Shown one piece after another: positions 18,508 through 26,131 of a DNA stretch of 64,000 nt. Every line of letters starts with the position of its first letter. The stretch's first letter is position 1. Source of the DNA: Burkholderiales bacterium JOSHI_001 (GTDB lineage Bacteria; Pseudomonadota; Gammaproteobacteria; Burkholderiales; Burkholderiaceae_C); contig CM001438.1 of the NCBI GenBank assembly GCA_000244995.1, positions 5,064,096 through 5,128,095 of the forward strand. The letters run 5' to 3'. The translations under genes were made by a program, and so were the position numbers. Under the pieces are notes generated by a model. That model did no database searches. It worked only from the letters and a program-made list of their open reading frames with translations, and was not told the DNA's origin.

Positions 18508-20829
18508 ATGGCCCAGATCCGCATCCACGGCTACACCGACCGCCTGTCGGTGAAGACCGGCGACACCCTCAGCGCGCACATCAGCGCCGAAGGCACGGCC
18601 AGCGTGCGCGCGCAGTTCGTGCGCCTGGTGCATGGGGACGAACACCCGGACGGCCCCGGCTTCATCGAACGCGAAGTCGATTCGCCCATCAACCGCGACT
18701 GGCCGGTGCAGCGCCAGTACACGCAGAAAGGCAACCACCTCACGGTGGCCGACCCGCAGCAAAGGCTGAAGCTGGCCGGCGGCGCCTTCACGCTGTTCGC
18801 CTTCATCCAGCCCACGCTTCTGTCCGCAGGCAGGCAGGTGCTGCTGGGGCGCTGGGACCTGAGCGCGCAGCGCGGCGCGGCCCTGGGGCTGGACGCCCAG
18901 GGCCGGCTGGCCCTGTGGTGCGGCAACGGCGAGCAGGTGGACGAGGTCACGGCCGAGGTGCCCTTGCTGGCGCAGCTGTGGTACTTCGTGGCCGCAAGCT
19001 TCAACCCCGCCACCGGCCAGGCCAGGGTGCACCAGGTGCCGGTGATCAACCGCTACAACTCGCTGCTGGGACACGTGGTGCCGCTGGATGGGCGCTCGCA
19101 TGTGCAGATGACGCTGCGGGTGAAACCGGCGGAATGCGAAGGCGGCTTCCTGGTGGCCGGCGCGCACGAACACAACCCGGCGCGCGGGGCCTTTGTGTCG
19201 CAGCTGTTCAACGGCAAGATCGACCGGCCCGGGGTGTTGAACACAGCGGCCGGGCGCGATGTGATCGACGCGCTGTCGCGCGGTGAACCTGCCCCCAGGG
19301 GCAGCCTGCTGGCCTTCTGGGACACCAGCGCCGGCTACACCGAGCACGGCATTGGCGACACCGTGTCCGACACCGGCCCGCACGGCCTGCATGCGCAGGG
19401 CGTGAACCGCCCGGTGCGCGGCCAGACCGGCTGGAACTGGAACGGCCGCGACGACTGCTTTCGCCTGAACCCCAGCGTGTACGGTGGCATCGAATTTCAC
19501 GATGACGCGCTGAGCGACTGCCGCTGGAAGCCCAGCTTCGAGATCCCGATTCCCATGGACCTGAAAAGCGGCTGCCATGCCATCCGGCTGACCGCGGGTG
19601 AGGGCGAGCAGCGCACCGAGGAGTACCTGCCTTTCTTCGTGCGCCCGCGCCAGCCGAAGGCCGCCATCTGCATGCTGATGCCCACGGCCAGCTACCTGGC
19701 CTATGCGAATGCGCAACTGGCGATGGAGACCAACGCCACGCAGTCCATCACCGCGGTGGTGCCGGCCTTCACCCAAGCCGACATCGACTACCAGAAGAAC
19801 GGCCTGGAGTACGGCCTGTCCACCTACGACCACCACCGTGACGGTGCGGGCGTGTGCCACAGCAGTGCCCGCCGGCCCATCCTGAACATGCGACCCAAGA
19901 ACCGCATGCCGGGCGTGGCCTGGCCCTGGCAGTTCCCGGCCGATTTGTCCATCGTGGCCTGGCTGGAACACAGGGGCTATGACTACGACATGCTGACCGA
20001 CGACGACCTGCACCACGAAGGCCTGGTGGCGCTGAAGCCCTACAGCGTGGTGATCAACGGCACCCACGCCGAGTACTACAGCGAACGCATGCTGGACGCC
20101 ACCGAGGACTACCTGGCCCAGGGCGGGCGGGTGATGTACCTCAGCGGCAATGGCTACTACTGGGTGGTGGGCTGGCGGCCCGACGAGCCCTGGCTGATGG
20201 AGGTGCGCAAGCTCGAAGCCGGCAGCCGCGCCTGGCAGGCCAGGCCGGGCGAGCACTACCTGGCCAGCACAGGCGAACGCAGCGGCCTGTGGCGCCATCG
20301 CGGGCGCGCGCCGCAGAAGATCGTGGGCACCGGCTTCGCGAGTGAAGGCATGGACGAATCGGTACCGTTCCGGCGCATGCCGGACTCCTGGCACAAGAGC
20401 GTGGCCTGGATCTTCCATGGCGTGGAAGGGGACGTGATCGGTGATTTCGGCCTGGCGGGCGGCGGCGCCGCGGGCGTGGAAATCGACCGCTACGACCTGA
20501 CCCTGGGCACGCCGCCGCACGCACGGATACTCGCCACCAGCGAGCAGTTCAGCGACAACTACCCGCTGGTGCAGGAAGAGATCATGTACAACCACCCGGG
20601 CATGGGCGGCACCCAGCACCCGGGCGTGCGTTGCGACATCGTCTACTTCACCACGCCGAACCACGGCGCGGTGTTCTCGCCCAGTTCGATTGCATGGGGA
20701 CAGGCCCTGCCCTGCTTCAACTTCGACAACAACGTCTCACGCATCATGAAGAACGTGCTGGATGCGTTTGCGAAGGCAGGGCCCTTGCCGGGGGCGGAGT
20801 TCATTGGGGAAGAGAAGCTTTGGCGCTGA
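18508..20829 (+). CDS. dmfA2: N,N-dimethylformamidase-like large (beta) subunit
   Basis: This 773-residue cytosolic enzyme closely matches the size of dimethylformamidase large subunits (~760). These form an (alpha-beta)n complex that hydrolyses N-substituted formamides to amine and formate using a mononuclear iron held by two Tyr and one Glu. As I recall, the Paracoccus ligands are Tyr399, Tyr440 and Glu521. Here Tyr399 (PTASYLAYANAQ), Tyr440 (GLSTYDHHRDG) and Glu522 (VINGTHAEYYS) occupy the same places, with His520 beside the Glu. A jelly-roll, lectin-like segment spans about 90-250 (GGAFTLFAFIQPTLLSAGRQ, ...ALGLDAQGRLALW). It begins immediately after the stop of the fused permease (TGAATG). 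Distant members of this family may act on other amides, so the substrate is inferred only by homology. Confidence 0.88.
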   Translation: MAQIRIHGYTDRLSVKTGDTLSAHISAEGTASVRAQFVRLVHGDEHPDGPGFIEREVDSPINRDWPVQRQYTQKGNHLTVADPQQRLKLAGGAFTLFAFIQPTLLSAGRQVLLGRWDLSAQRGAALGLDAQGRLALWCGNGEQVDEVTAEVPLLAQLWYFVAASFNPATGQARVHQVPVINRYNSLLGHVVPLDGRSHVQMTLRVKPAECEGGFLVAGAHEHNPARGAFVSQLFNGKIDRPGVLNTAAGRDVIDALSRGEPAPRGSLLAFWDTSAGYTEHGIGDTVSDTGPHGLHAQGVNRPVRGQTGWNWNGRDDCFRLNPSVYGGIEFHDDALSDCRWKPSFEIPIPMDLKSGCHAIRLTAGEGEQRTEEYLPFFVRPRQPKAAICMLMPTASYLAYANAQLAMETNATQSITAVVPAFTQADIDYQKNGLEYGLSTYDHHRDGAGVCHSSARRPILNMRPKNRMPGVAWPWQFPADLSIVAWLEHRGYDYDMLTDDDLHHEGLVALKPYSVVINGTHAEYYSERMLDATEDYLAQGGRVMYLSGNGYYWVVGWRPDEPWLMEVRKLEAGSRAWQARPGEHYLASTGERSGLWRHRGRAPQKIVGTGFASEGMDESVPFRRMPDSWHKSVAWIFHGVEGDVIGDFGLAGGGAAGVEIDRYDLTLGTPPHARILATSEQFSDNYPLVQEEIMYNHPGMGGTQHPGVRCDIVYFTTPNHGAVFSPSSIAWGQALPCFNFDNNVSRIMKNVLDAFAKAGPLPGAEFIGEEKLWR

Positions 20830-20830
20830 C

Positions 20831-20836
20831 TACACT
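20831..20836 (+). promoter_or_regulatory. -10-like TACACT just after the formamidase stop
   Basis: TACACT lies 9 bases before the ATG at 20846. If used, transcription would start at about 20843 and give an almost leaderless mRNA. No Shine-Dalgarno sequence is visible before 20846, which fits that idea. No -35 was identified, so this is a weak prediction. Confidence 0.3.
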
Positions 20837-20845
20837 GCCGCCACC

Positions 20846-21601
20846 ATGCTGCGCACATTCGCCCTCACCCTCTCCCTGTTGCTGACGGCCCCCGGCGCCT
20901 TCGCCCAGGTGCTGAAGGTGCTGACCGCCGGCGCCATGAAAGGCGTGGTCACCGCCCTGGTGCCGGGCTTCCAGAACAAGACCGGCGTGCAGGTCCTGGT
21001 GGTCAACGACACCGCCGGCGCGCTGGTGAAACGCATCCAGGGCGGTGAAAGCTTCGACATCGCGGTGCTCACCACCAGCGGGCTGGACAGCCTGGTCGCA
21101 TCCGGCCAGGTGCAACGCGGCAGCACCACGCCGATGGGGCGCATGGGCATCGGCGTCGCGGTGAAGGAAGGCGCTGCAACCCCCTCCATCACCACGCCCG
21201 ACCAGTTCAAGGCCGCCGTGCTGGGCGCCCGCAAGCTGGCGCTGATCGACGCAGCGGCCGGCGGCTCCAGCGGCATCTACCTGCAGGGCCTGTTCCAACG
21301 CTTGGGCATCGCGGACGCGGTGTATGCCAAGGCCGTGCTGCTGAAAGGCGGCCTCACCGCCGAACGCGTGGTGTCCGGCGAGGCCGACATGGCCATTCAG
21401 CAGGTGAGCGAACTGCTGGCCGTGCCCGGCGTCACTCTGGTGGGCATGCTGCCCGAAGAGATCCAGAACCACACCCCCTACGGCTTCGGCCTGGCGCGAA
21501 ACAGCGCCATGGCCGACGCGGCAGAGATCTTCGTCAACGCGCTGAACGGCCACACCGCGACCGAAGTGATGAAGCTCTACCGCATCCAGCCGCTGCGCTG
21601 A
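20846..21601 (+). CDS. ModA-like periplasmic substrate-binding protein
   Basis: This 251-residue exported protein has a signal peptide ending APGAFA and the molybdate-type binding fold: LTAGAMKGVVTALVPGFQNKTG, GESFDIAVLTTSGLDSLVASG and AAAGGSSGIYLQGLFQRLGI. No ModB/ModC permease or ATPase is adjacent, so it is an orphan binding protein. Many orphan ModA-like proteins bind something other than molybdate. It starts 16 bp after the formamidase stop and could be the last gene of that operon or have its own promoter (TACACT at 20831). Confidence 0.88.
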   Translation: MLRTFALTLSLLLTAPGAFAQVLKVLTAGAMKGVVTALVPGFQNKTGVQVLVVNDTAGALVKRIQGGESFDIAVLTTSGLDSLVASGQVQRGSTTPMGRMGIGVAVKEGAATPSITTPDQFKAAVLGARKLALIDAAAGGSSGIYLQGLFQRLGIADAVYAKAVLLKGGLTAERVVSGEADMAIQQVSELLAVPGVTLVGMLPEEIQNHTPYGFGLARNSAMADAAEIFVNALNGHTATEVMKLYRIQPLR

Positions 21602-21605
21602 AAGC

Positions 21606-21623
21606 CGCGGGCCGCGGCCCGCG
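21606..21623. terminator. 18-bp perfect palindrome between convergent genes
   Basis: The bases CGCGGGCCGCGGCCCGCG form a perfect palindrome 4 bp after the ModA-like stop and just before the end of the convergent gene. It could fold as a GC stem on either strand, but there is no following T-run. Bidirectional termination is therefore only a suggestion. Confidence 0.4.
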
Positions 21624-21630
21624 ACCTGCT

Positions 21631-22221
21631 TCAGACCTTGCGCTCGACGGCGTTGTGCTTCTTGTTGTAGATGCGCGCGCTCTGGCGGTTCTGGGCCCGG
21701 TTGGTGGCGTGGTTCTCGGCCGCGCTCACCTGGTCGTCGCGCCCGGTGCGGAACTGCTGGCGGCCGTCGCGCGCCTGGCCGCGCTCCAGCTGGGACACCT
21801 CGCGGTTGCTGAGCTCGCCGCTTTGCACGCCCTGCTGGATGCGCTTTTCCTGGTTGATGTCGCGCTGCACCGCCTGCTGCATGCGCTGCGAAGACGCCGA
21901 CGTGGGGTTGCCGCTCACGCCGTTGTGGCGCGCCCGGGCGATGTCGCGGCTGGCCTGGTCCTGGGCGTGGTCGATGCGCGCGCGCTCGGCCTTCGTCAGC
22001 CTGCCGTCCTTCAACGAACGGGCCTGCAACTGGTCCACATGGGCCTGCTCGCGCTGCAGCACCGCGGCTTCGCGGGTGTTCAGCTGGCCGCTTTGCAGCC
22101 CGTCGCGGATGCGGGTTTCCTGGTTGATGTCGCGCTGCATCTCGGTGTTCAGGGTCTGGGCGCCGGCCACACTGGCCAGGGCGGCCAGGCTCAAAGCGGC
22201 AAACAGTCGGGTGGTGCTCAT
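21631..22221 (-). CDS. Secreted repeat-containing protein, divergent from two-component system
   Basis: This 196-residue protein of unknown function has a signal peptide (MSTTRLFAALSLAALASVAGA). Two related ~34-residue units occupy residues 29-62 and 119-152. Each starts QRDINQExRI and continues with a QSGxLxxRE pattern, and they are separated by a basic helical linker (KDGRLTKAERARIDHAQDQ). The composition (Q, R, N, H; no Cys) suggests a soluble, helical periplasmic protein. I have seen similar proteins in related betaproteobacteria but know no function. It is transcribed divergently from the response regulator and shares a 241-bp upstream region with it. This resembles the layout of periplasmic stress-sensing partners of two-component systems (inference). 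Confidence 0.8.
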   Translation of the reverse strand: MSTTRLFAALSLAALASVAGAQTLNTEMQRDINQETRIRDGLQSGQLNTREAAVLQREQAHVDQLQARSLKDGRLTKAERARIDHAQDQASRDIARARHNGVSGNPTSASSQRMQQAVQRDINQEKRIQQGVQSGELSNREVSQLERGQARDGRQQFRTGRDDQVSAAENHATNRAQNRQSARIYNKKHNAVERKV

Positions 22222-22366
22222 GGTGGGGTTCCTTTCAGACTTGTCTCTTTGCGGTTGGCATGGCGTCAAAGGCTTGGGCCATGAACGCAACTCTAGGCAG
22301 CGGCCTTGTCCGGCACCTGAGGCGCGGCTGTCAGCGACCTGACGCGCAGCACCCCGCAGGCGGGCG

Positions 22367-22395
22367 TTTGTCAGGTGTTTGTCAAGCGCGTGTCA
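22367..22395 (+). promoter_or_regulatory. Triple TGTCA direct repeat at 11-bp spacing, likely response-regulator binding site
   Basis: TGTCA occurs at 22369, 22380 and 22391, exactly 11 bp apart; the first two copies are TTTGTCA. Direct repeats one helical turn apart are the usual binding site of OmpR/PhoB-type regulators, and TGTCA is also the half-site core of the PhoB box. The repeats end about 9 bp upstream of a possible -35 (TTGTGG, 22405) that is 18 bp from a -10 (TATCCT, 22429-22434). This is a good position for activation or autoregulation. A fourth TGTCA lies at 22329. Confidence 0.55.
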
Positions 22396-22462
22396 GCCCC
22401 GCGCTTGTGGCAGCGTGTTGCGGGCCGCTATCCTGAGCACCTGAACCTCCGGAGCCCGCCCC

Positions 22463-23143
22463 TTGCGCATCCTGCTGGTCGAAGACGACCCCGCCCTGGC
22501 CGACACCACCACCCGCGCCTTCAAGGCCCAGGGCTGGGCGGTGGACTGGTCGGCGCGTGGCGAACCCGTGCCCGCGTCGGTGAAGCAGGACCCCTACGAC
22601 TTGGTGGTGCTGGACATCGGCCTGGCCGGCATCGATGGTTTCGAAACCCTGCGCCGCCTGCGCGCCCAGGGCAGCACCACGCCGGTGCTGATGCTGACCG
22701 CGCGCGACGCGGTGGAAGACCGGGTGCGCGGCCTGGAAAGCGGTGCCGACGACTACCTGGTGAAGCCCTTCGCGATTGCCGAACTGGTGGCGCGTGCCCG
22801 CGTGCTGTCGCGCCGCCACCAGTCGCGCCAGGACGACGTGCTGGCCCTGGGCCTGCTGCGCATGGACCTGGCCGCCAAGCGCGTGTTCGTGGGCGAGGCG
22901 CCGCTGGAGCTGTCGGCGCGCGAATGGAGCGTGCTGGCCTACCTGCTGGAACGCGCCGGCAAGGTGGTCAGCAAGGACCAGATCCTGCAAGCCATTGCCG
23001 GCTGGGACGAACAGCTGTCGGGCAACGCCATCGAGGTGTACGTCTCGCGCCTGCGCGCCAAGCTGGAACCCGCGGGCGTGAAGGTGCGCACCGTGCGTGG
23101 CTTCGGCTACCTGCTGGAAGCCGGGCCCGCCGATGGCCCCTAG
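22463..23143 (+). CDS. OmpR-family response regulator
   Basis: This 226-residue regulator has a receiver domain (acidic pair in LLVEDDPA, phospho-acceptor Asp51 in VVLDIGLAG, Lys101 in GADDYLVKPF) and a winged-helix DNA-binding domain ending VRTVRGFGYLLE. The start is TTG, fixed by the family's invariant MRILLVEDD opening and by CCGGAG 9-10 bases upstream. It overlaps the histidine kinase gene by 11 bp. It resembles the QseB/TctD group. The TGTCA repeats at 22367-22395 are the likely autoregulatory site. Confidence 0.93.
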   Translation: MRILLVEDDPALADTTTRAFKAQGWAVDWSARGEPVPASVKQDPYDLVVLDIGLAGIDGFETLRRLRAQGSTTPVLMLTARDAVEDRVRGLESGADDYLVKPFAIAELVARARVLSRRHQSRQDDVLALGLLRMDLAAKRVFVGEAPLELSAREWSVLAYLLERAGKVVSKDQILQAIAGWDEQLSGNAIEVYVSRLRAKLEPAGVKVRTVRGFGYLLEAGPADGP

Positions 23144-24542
23144 CGGCCCGGCCAGCGGGGCCGCGCCCAGCCTGCGGCGCACGCTGCTGGCCTGGTTGCT
23201 GCTGCCGCTGGGGGTCATCGTGCCGGCGGCCGTGGCGCTGCAGTACGCGCTGGTGCTGGAACCCGCGCGCGAGGCCTTCGACCAGGCCCTGGGCAACACC
23301 GCGCTGTCGGTGGCCGCCTTCGTGCACGACGAGCAGGGCGAACCACGCTTCGACATGAACCCGCAGGTGGAGCGCAGCATCCGCACCGACCAGCAGGACA
23401 GCATCTACTACGTGGTGCTGGGCCCCAGCGGCCAGCGCCTGGCCGGCGACCCGCCGCTGGCCGAAGCGAAGCAAGTCCTGGCGGCCGATGGCCTGGCCTA
23501 CTTCGACACCGAGATCGATGGCGCCAGCGTGCGCGTGGCCGCGCGCGGCGTGGCCTGCGGCGACGCGGTGTGCCAGGTGCGGGTGGGCGAAACCCAGGTG
23601 AAACGCCAGCGCGTGTTCCGCGAATCGCTCACCGGCACCGTGGCCGGGGTGCTGGCCTTTGCGCTGGCCAGCCTGCTGAGCATCGTGCTGGCCGCGCGAC
23701 GCGGGCTGCTGCCGCTGCAGCAGTTGAGTGAACAGATGGGCCAGCGCTCGCTGGACGACCTGCGCCCGCTGGACAGCGCCAGCACCCCGCGTGAACTGCA
23801 CGGCCTGGTGGCGGCCATGAACCGGCTGCTGGATCGGGTGCGCAGCGGCTCGCTGGCGCAGCAGGCCTTCCTGGCCGACGCCGCGCACCAGCTGCGCACA
23901 CCGCTGGCGGCGCTGAAGAACGAGGCCGAGCTGGCGCTGGCCGAAGACCACCCGCCACAGGTGCAGGCCACGCTGGCGCGGCTGAACGCGGGCGCGGCAC
24001 GCGCGGCGCGGCTGTCGTCGCAGTTGCTGGCGCTGGCGCGCTCGGACAGCGCCGCGGCGGCGGCCCTGCCCAGCGAAAGCCTGGATTGGGAGTCGATCGC
24101 CGCCGAAGCGGCACAGGAATGGGTGCCGCGCGCGCTGGCCGCCGGCATCGACCTGGGCTTCGAGCTGCAGCCCACGGCGCTGGCCGGCCGCCGCTTCCTG
24201 CTGCGCGAATTGCTGGCCAACCTGCTGCACAACGCCATCGCCTACGCCGGGCCAGGCGCGGTGGTCACGGTGCGCTGCCGGCCGGAAGGCCAGGAGGCCG
24301 TGCTGGAGGTGGAAGACAACGGACCCGGCATCGCGCCCGACGAACGCGAAGCCGTGTTCCGGCGCTTCCAGCGCGGCCGCGCCGCCACGCTGCAGCCGGG
24401 CACCGCCAGCGAAGGCAGCGGCCTGGGCCTGGCCATCGTGCGCGACATCGCCACCGGCCACGGCGGCCGCGTGGCCTTGCAGGACGCCGACAGCGGCCGA
24501 GGCCTGCGGGTGCGGGTCACGCTGCCCGCCCGCGCGCCATGA
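23133..24542 (+). CDS. Sensor histidine kinase, TctE/QseC-like
   Basis: This 469-residue membrane kinase has TM1 at about 17-39, a ~125-residue periplasmic sensor domain of the 2CSK_N type, and TM2 at about 166-188. A HAMP-like linker leads to the H-box FLADAAHQLRTPLAALKNEA with His252. The N-box reads LLANLLHNAIAYA; the G1/G2 boxes read VEDNGPGIAP and GSGLGLAIVRDIA. The ATG at 23133 lies inside the response regulator gene. The stop overlaps the next start (ATGA at 24539-24542), so the downstream FecR-like gene may belong to the same operon. The stimulus is unknown. Confidence 0.93.
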   Translation: MAPSGPASGAAPSLRRTLLAWLLLPLGVIVPAAVALQYALVLEPAREAFDQALGNTALSVAAFVHDEQGEPRFDMNPQVERSIRTDQQDSIYYVVLGPSGQRLAGDPPLAEAKQVLAADGLAYFDTEIDGASVRVAARGVACGDAVCQVRVGETQVKRQRVFRESLTGTVAGVLAFALASLLSIVLAARRGLLPLQQLSEQMGQRSLDDLRPLDSASTPRELHGLVAAMNRLLDRVRSGSLAQQAFLADAAHQLRTPLAALKNEAELALAEDHPPQVQATLARLNAGAARAARLSSQLLALARSDSAAAAALPSESLDWESIAAEAAQEWVPRALAAGIDLGFELQPTALAGRRFLLRELLANLLHNAIAYAGPGAVVTVRCRPEGQEAVLEVEDNGPGIAPDEREAVFRRFQRGRAATLQPGTASEGSGLGLAIVRDIATGHGGRVALQDADSGRGLRVRVTLPARAP

Positions 24543-26131
24543 CCCCACTGACAGCTTCCCGTCAGCCCGGGCTCAGGCCCCTGACGGCACTGGCGCGCAC
24601 ACTGCCGTTCATGCTGCCGCAAATGCACCCGAAACGCGCCCGCGCGCCCGGCCCGACCGGGCTGCGCGTGGTGCTGCTGGTGCAGGCCGTGGTGGTGGCC
24701 TGCACCTTGTGGCTGTGCCTGGCCGGCGTGGCCGCCGCGCAAGCCAGCGACCCGCCGGCGCGCGTGGGCCACGCCAGCCTGCTGGGCGGCCAGGTCGAAC
24801 ACAGCTGGGACGGCAACACCTGGGGGCCTGCTTCGGTGGGGGCGCCGCTCACCACCCAGTCGGCCCTGCGCACCGCGGCGCAGTCGCGCGCCGAAGTGCG
24901 CATCGGCTCCACCGCGCTGCGCCTGTCGCCCGATGCGCTGATTCAATTTGACCAACTGGACGATGCAGGCGTGGTGGTGGCGCTGCACCATGGGCGCCTG
25001 AACGTGCGGCTGCGCCAGTGGGCCCCTGCCGGTGACCGGCTGGCGGTGCTGCTGGACGGTGCCCGCTTCGACGCCGGCAGCGCCGGCAGCTTCCACCTGG
25101 ACGTGGACGGGCGCGGCCTGCGGGTGGCGGCCCGCGTGTTCGCCGGCAGCGGCACGCTGACGGTAGGAACCCAGCGCGTCCCGATCACCGCCGGCCAGCA
25201 GGTGCTGGTGGACACCCAGGCCATGACGGTGCTGAAACAAGGCCCGGCCGAGCGCCGGCCCCTGGACGACTGGGCCGACAAGCGCGACCAACTGGCCGAA
25301 GCCCGCGGCGAACGCGGCGGCGCCGCCTTGCACGCCCCGGCCGAGATGACCGGCGCCGACCTGCTGGACGAGCACGGTGCCTGGCGCGTGGACCCGCGCT
25401 TCGGCGCGGTCTGGTTCCCGCGCGGCGTGGCAGCGGACTGGGCGCCCTACCGCCAGGGCCGCTGGACCTGGGTGGCGCCCTGGGGCTGGACCTGGATCGA
25501 CGACGCGCCCTGGGGCTTTGCGCCCTTCCACTACGGGCGCTGGATGTTCCTGGCCGGGCGCTGGGGCTGGCTGCCTGGCAGCGTGCAGGCGCGGCCGGTG
25601 TACGCCCCGGCGCTGGTGGGCTTTTACGGCAACCCGCCCGGCGGTTGGGGCGGCGCCGCCGGTGCCCCGCCGGGCGGCGTGGTGGGCTGGTACCCGCTGG
25701 GCCCGGGGGAGTTCTACCGCCCCGCGGGCAACCCCAGTCCGGCCTATGCCCAGGCCCTGAACCTGGCGCAGGGCGCGCAGGCGGTCGCCCCCCGTTCCGC
25801 CTCGGCCGCCGCCAGCCACCGCTATGCCCAAACCTCCTTCGCCGCCACCGTGGTGCCGCAGGCCGCCTTCTCCGGTGGCCAGGCCGTGGCGGCCTCGCGC
25901 CTGGACGTGGCGCCCGGCACCCTGGCCGGTGCGCCGGCGCTGGGCAGCGGGGCCATGCCCGCCGGCCCGGCAGCGGCCGCACGCCCTGTGGCCGAAGCAC
26001 CGCGGCCTGCCGAGGCCCGCCCGCTGAAGGCCCTGCGCGAGCAGGTGAAAGAAGCCCGCCAGGCCCGCCACGCTGAACGGGCGGCGCGCAAGGCGCCCCT
26101 GGGCGCCAGCCCACAGCGCACCGCGCCATGA
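24539..26131 (+). CDS. FecR-domain / DUF6600 Trp-rich exported protein
   Basis: This 530-residue protein has a FecR-like domain (residues ~75-230: GHASLLGGQVEHSWDG, SALRTAAQSRAEVRIGSTALRL, RVFAGSGTLTVGTQRVPI). It is followed by a Trp/Gly-rich DUF6600 module (YRQGRWTWVAPWGWTW, GRWGWLPGSVQ) and a low-complexity Ala/Pro/Arg tail. A membrane or signal segment (VVLLVQAVVVACTLWLCLAGVAAAQA) lies about 40 residues in. ATG 24539 overlaps the kinase stop, but ATG 24611 would give a more normal signal peptide. The first 24 codons are then suspect, and the intervening bases contain GTCAG/TGACG motifs that may be regulatory. The function is unknown. Confidence 0.82.
   Translation: MTPLTASRQPGLRPLTALARTLPFMLPQMHPKRARAPGPTGLRVVLLVQAVVVACTLWLCLAGVAAAQASDPPARVGHASLLGGQVEHSWDGNTWGPASVGAPLTTQSALRTAAQSRAEVRIGSTALRLSPDALIQFDQLDDAGVVVALHHGRLNVRLRQWAPAGDRLAVLLDGARFDAGSAGSFHLDVDGRGLRVAARVFAGSGTLTVGTQRVPITAGQQVLVDTQAMTVLKQGPAERRPLDDWADKRDQLAEARGERGGAALHAPAEMTGADLLDEHGAWRVDPRFGAVWFPRGVAADWAPYRQGRWTWVAPWGWTWIDDAPWGFAPFHYGRWMFLAGRWGWLPGSVQARPVYAPALVGFYGNPPGGWGGAAGAPPGGVVGWYPLGPGEFYRPAGNPSPAYAQALNLAQGAQAVAPRSASAAASHRYAQTSFAATVVPQAAFSGGQAVAASRLDVAPGTLAGAPALGSGAMPAGPAAAARPVAEAPRPAEARPLKALREQVKEARQARHAERAARKAPLGASPQRTAP

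Noticed and set aside
15646-20664. A 1672-codon open frame on the minus strand, opposite the ABC/formamidase genes
   Set aside because: It is antisense to well-supported genes on the plus strand. Its His/Arg/Gln/Ala-rich translation is typical of the reverse frame of GC-rich genes.
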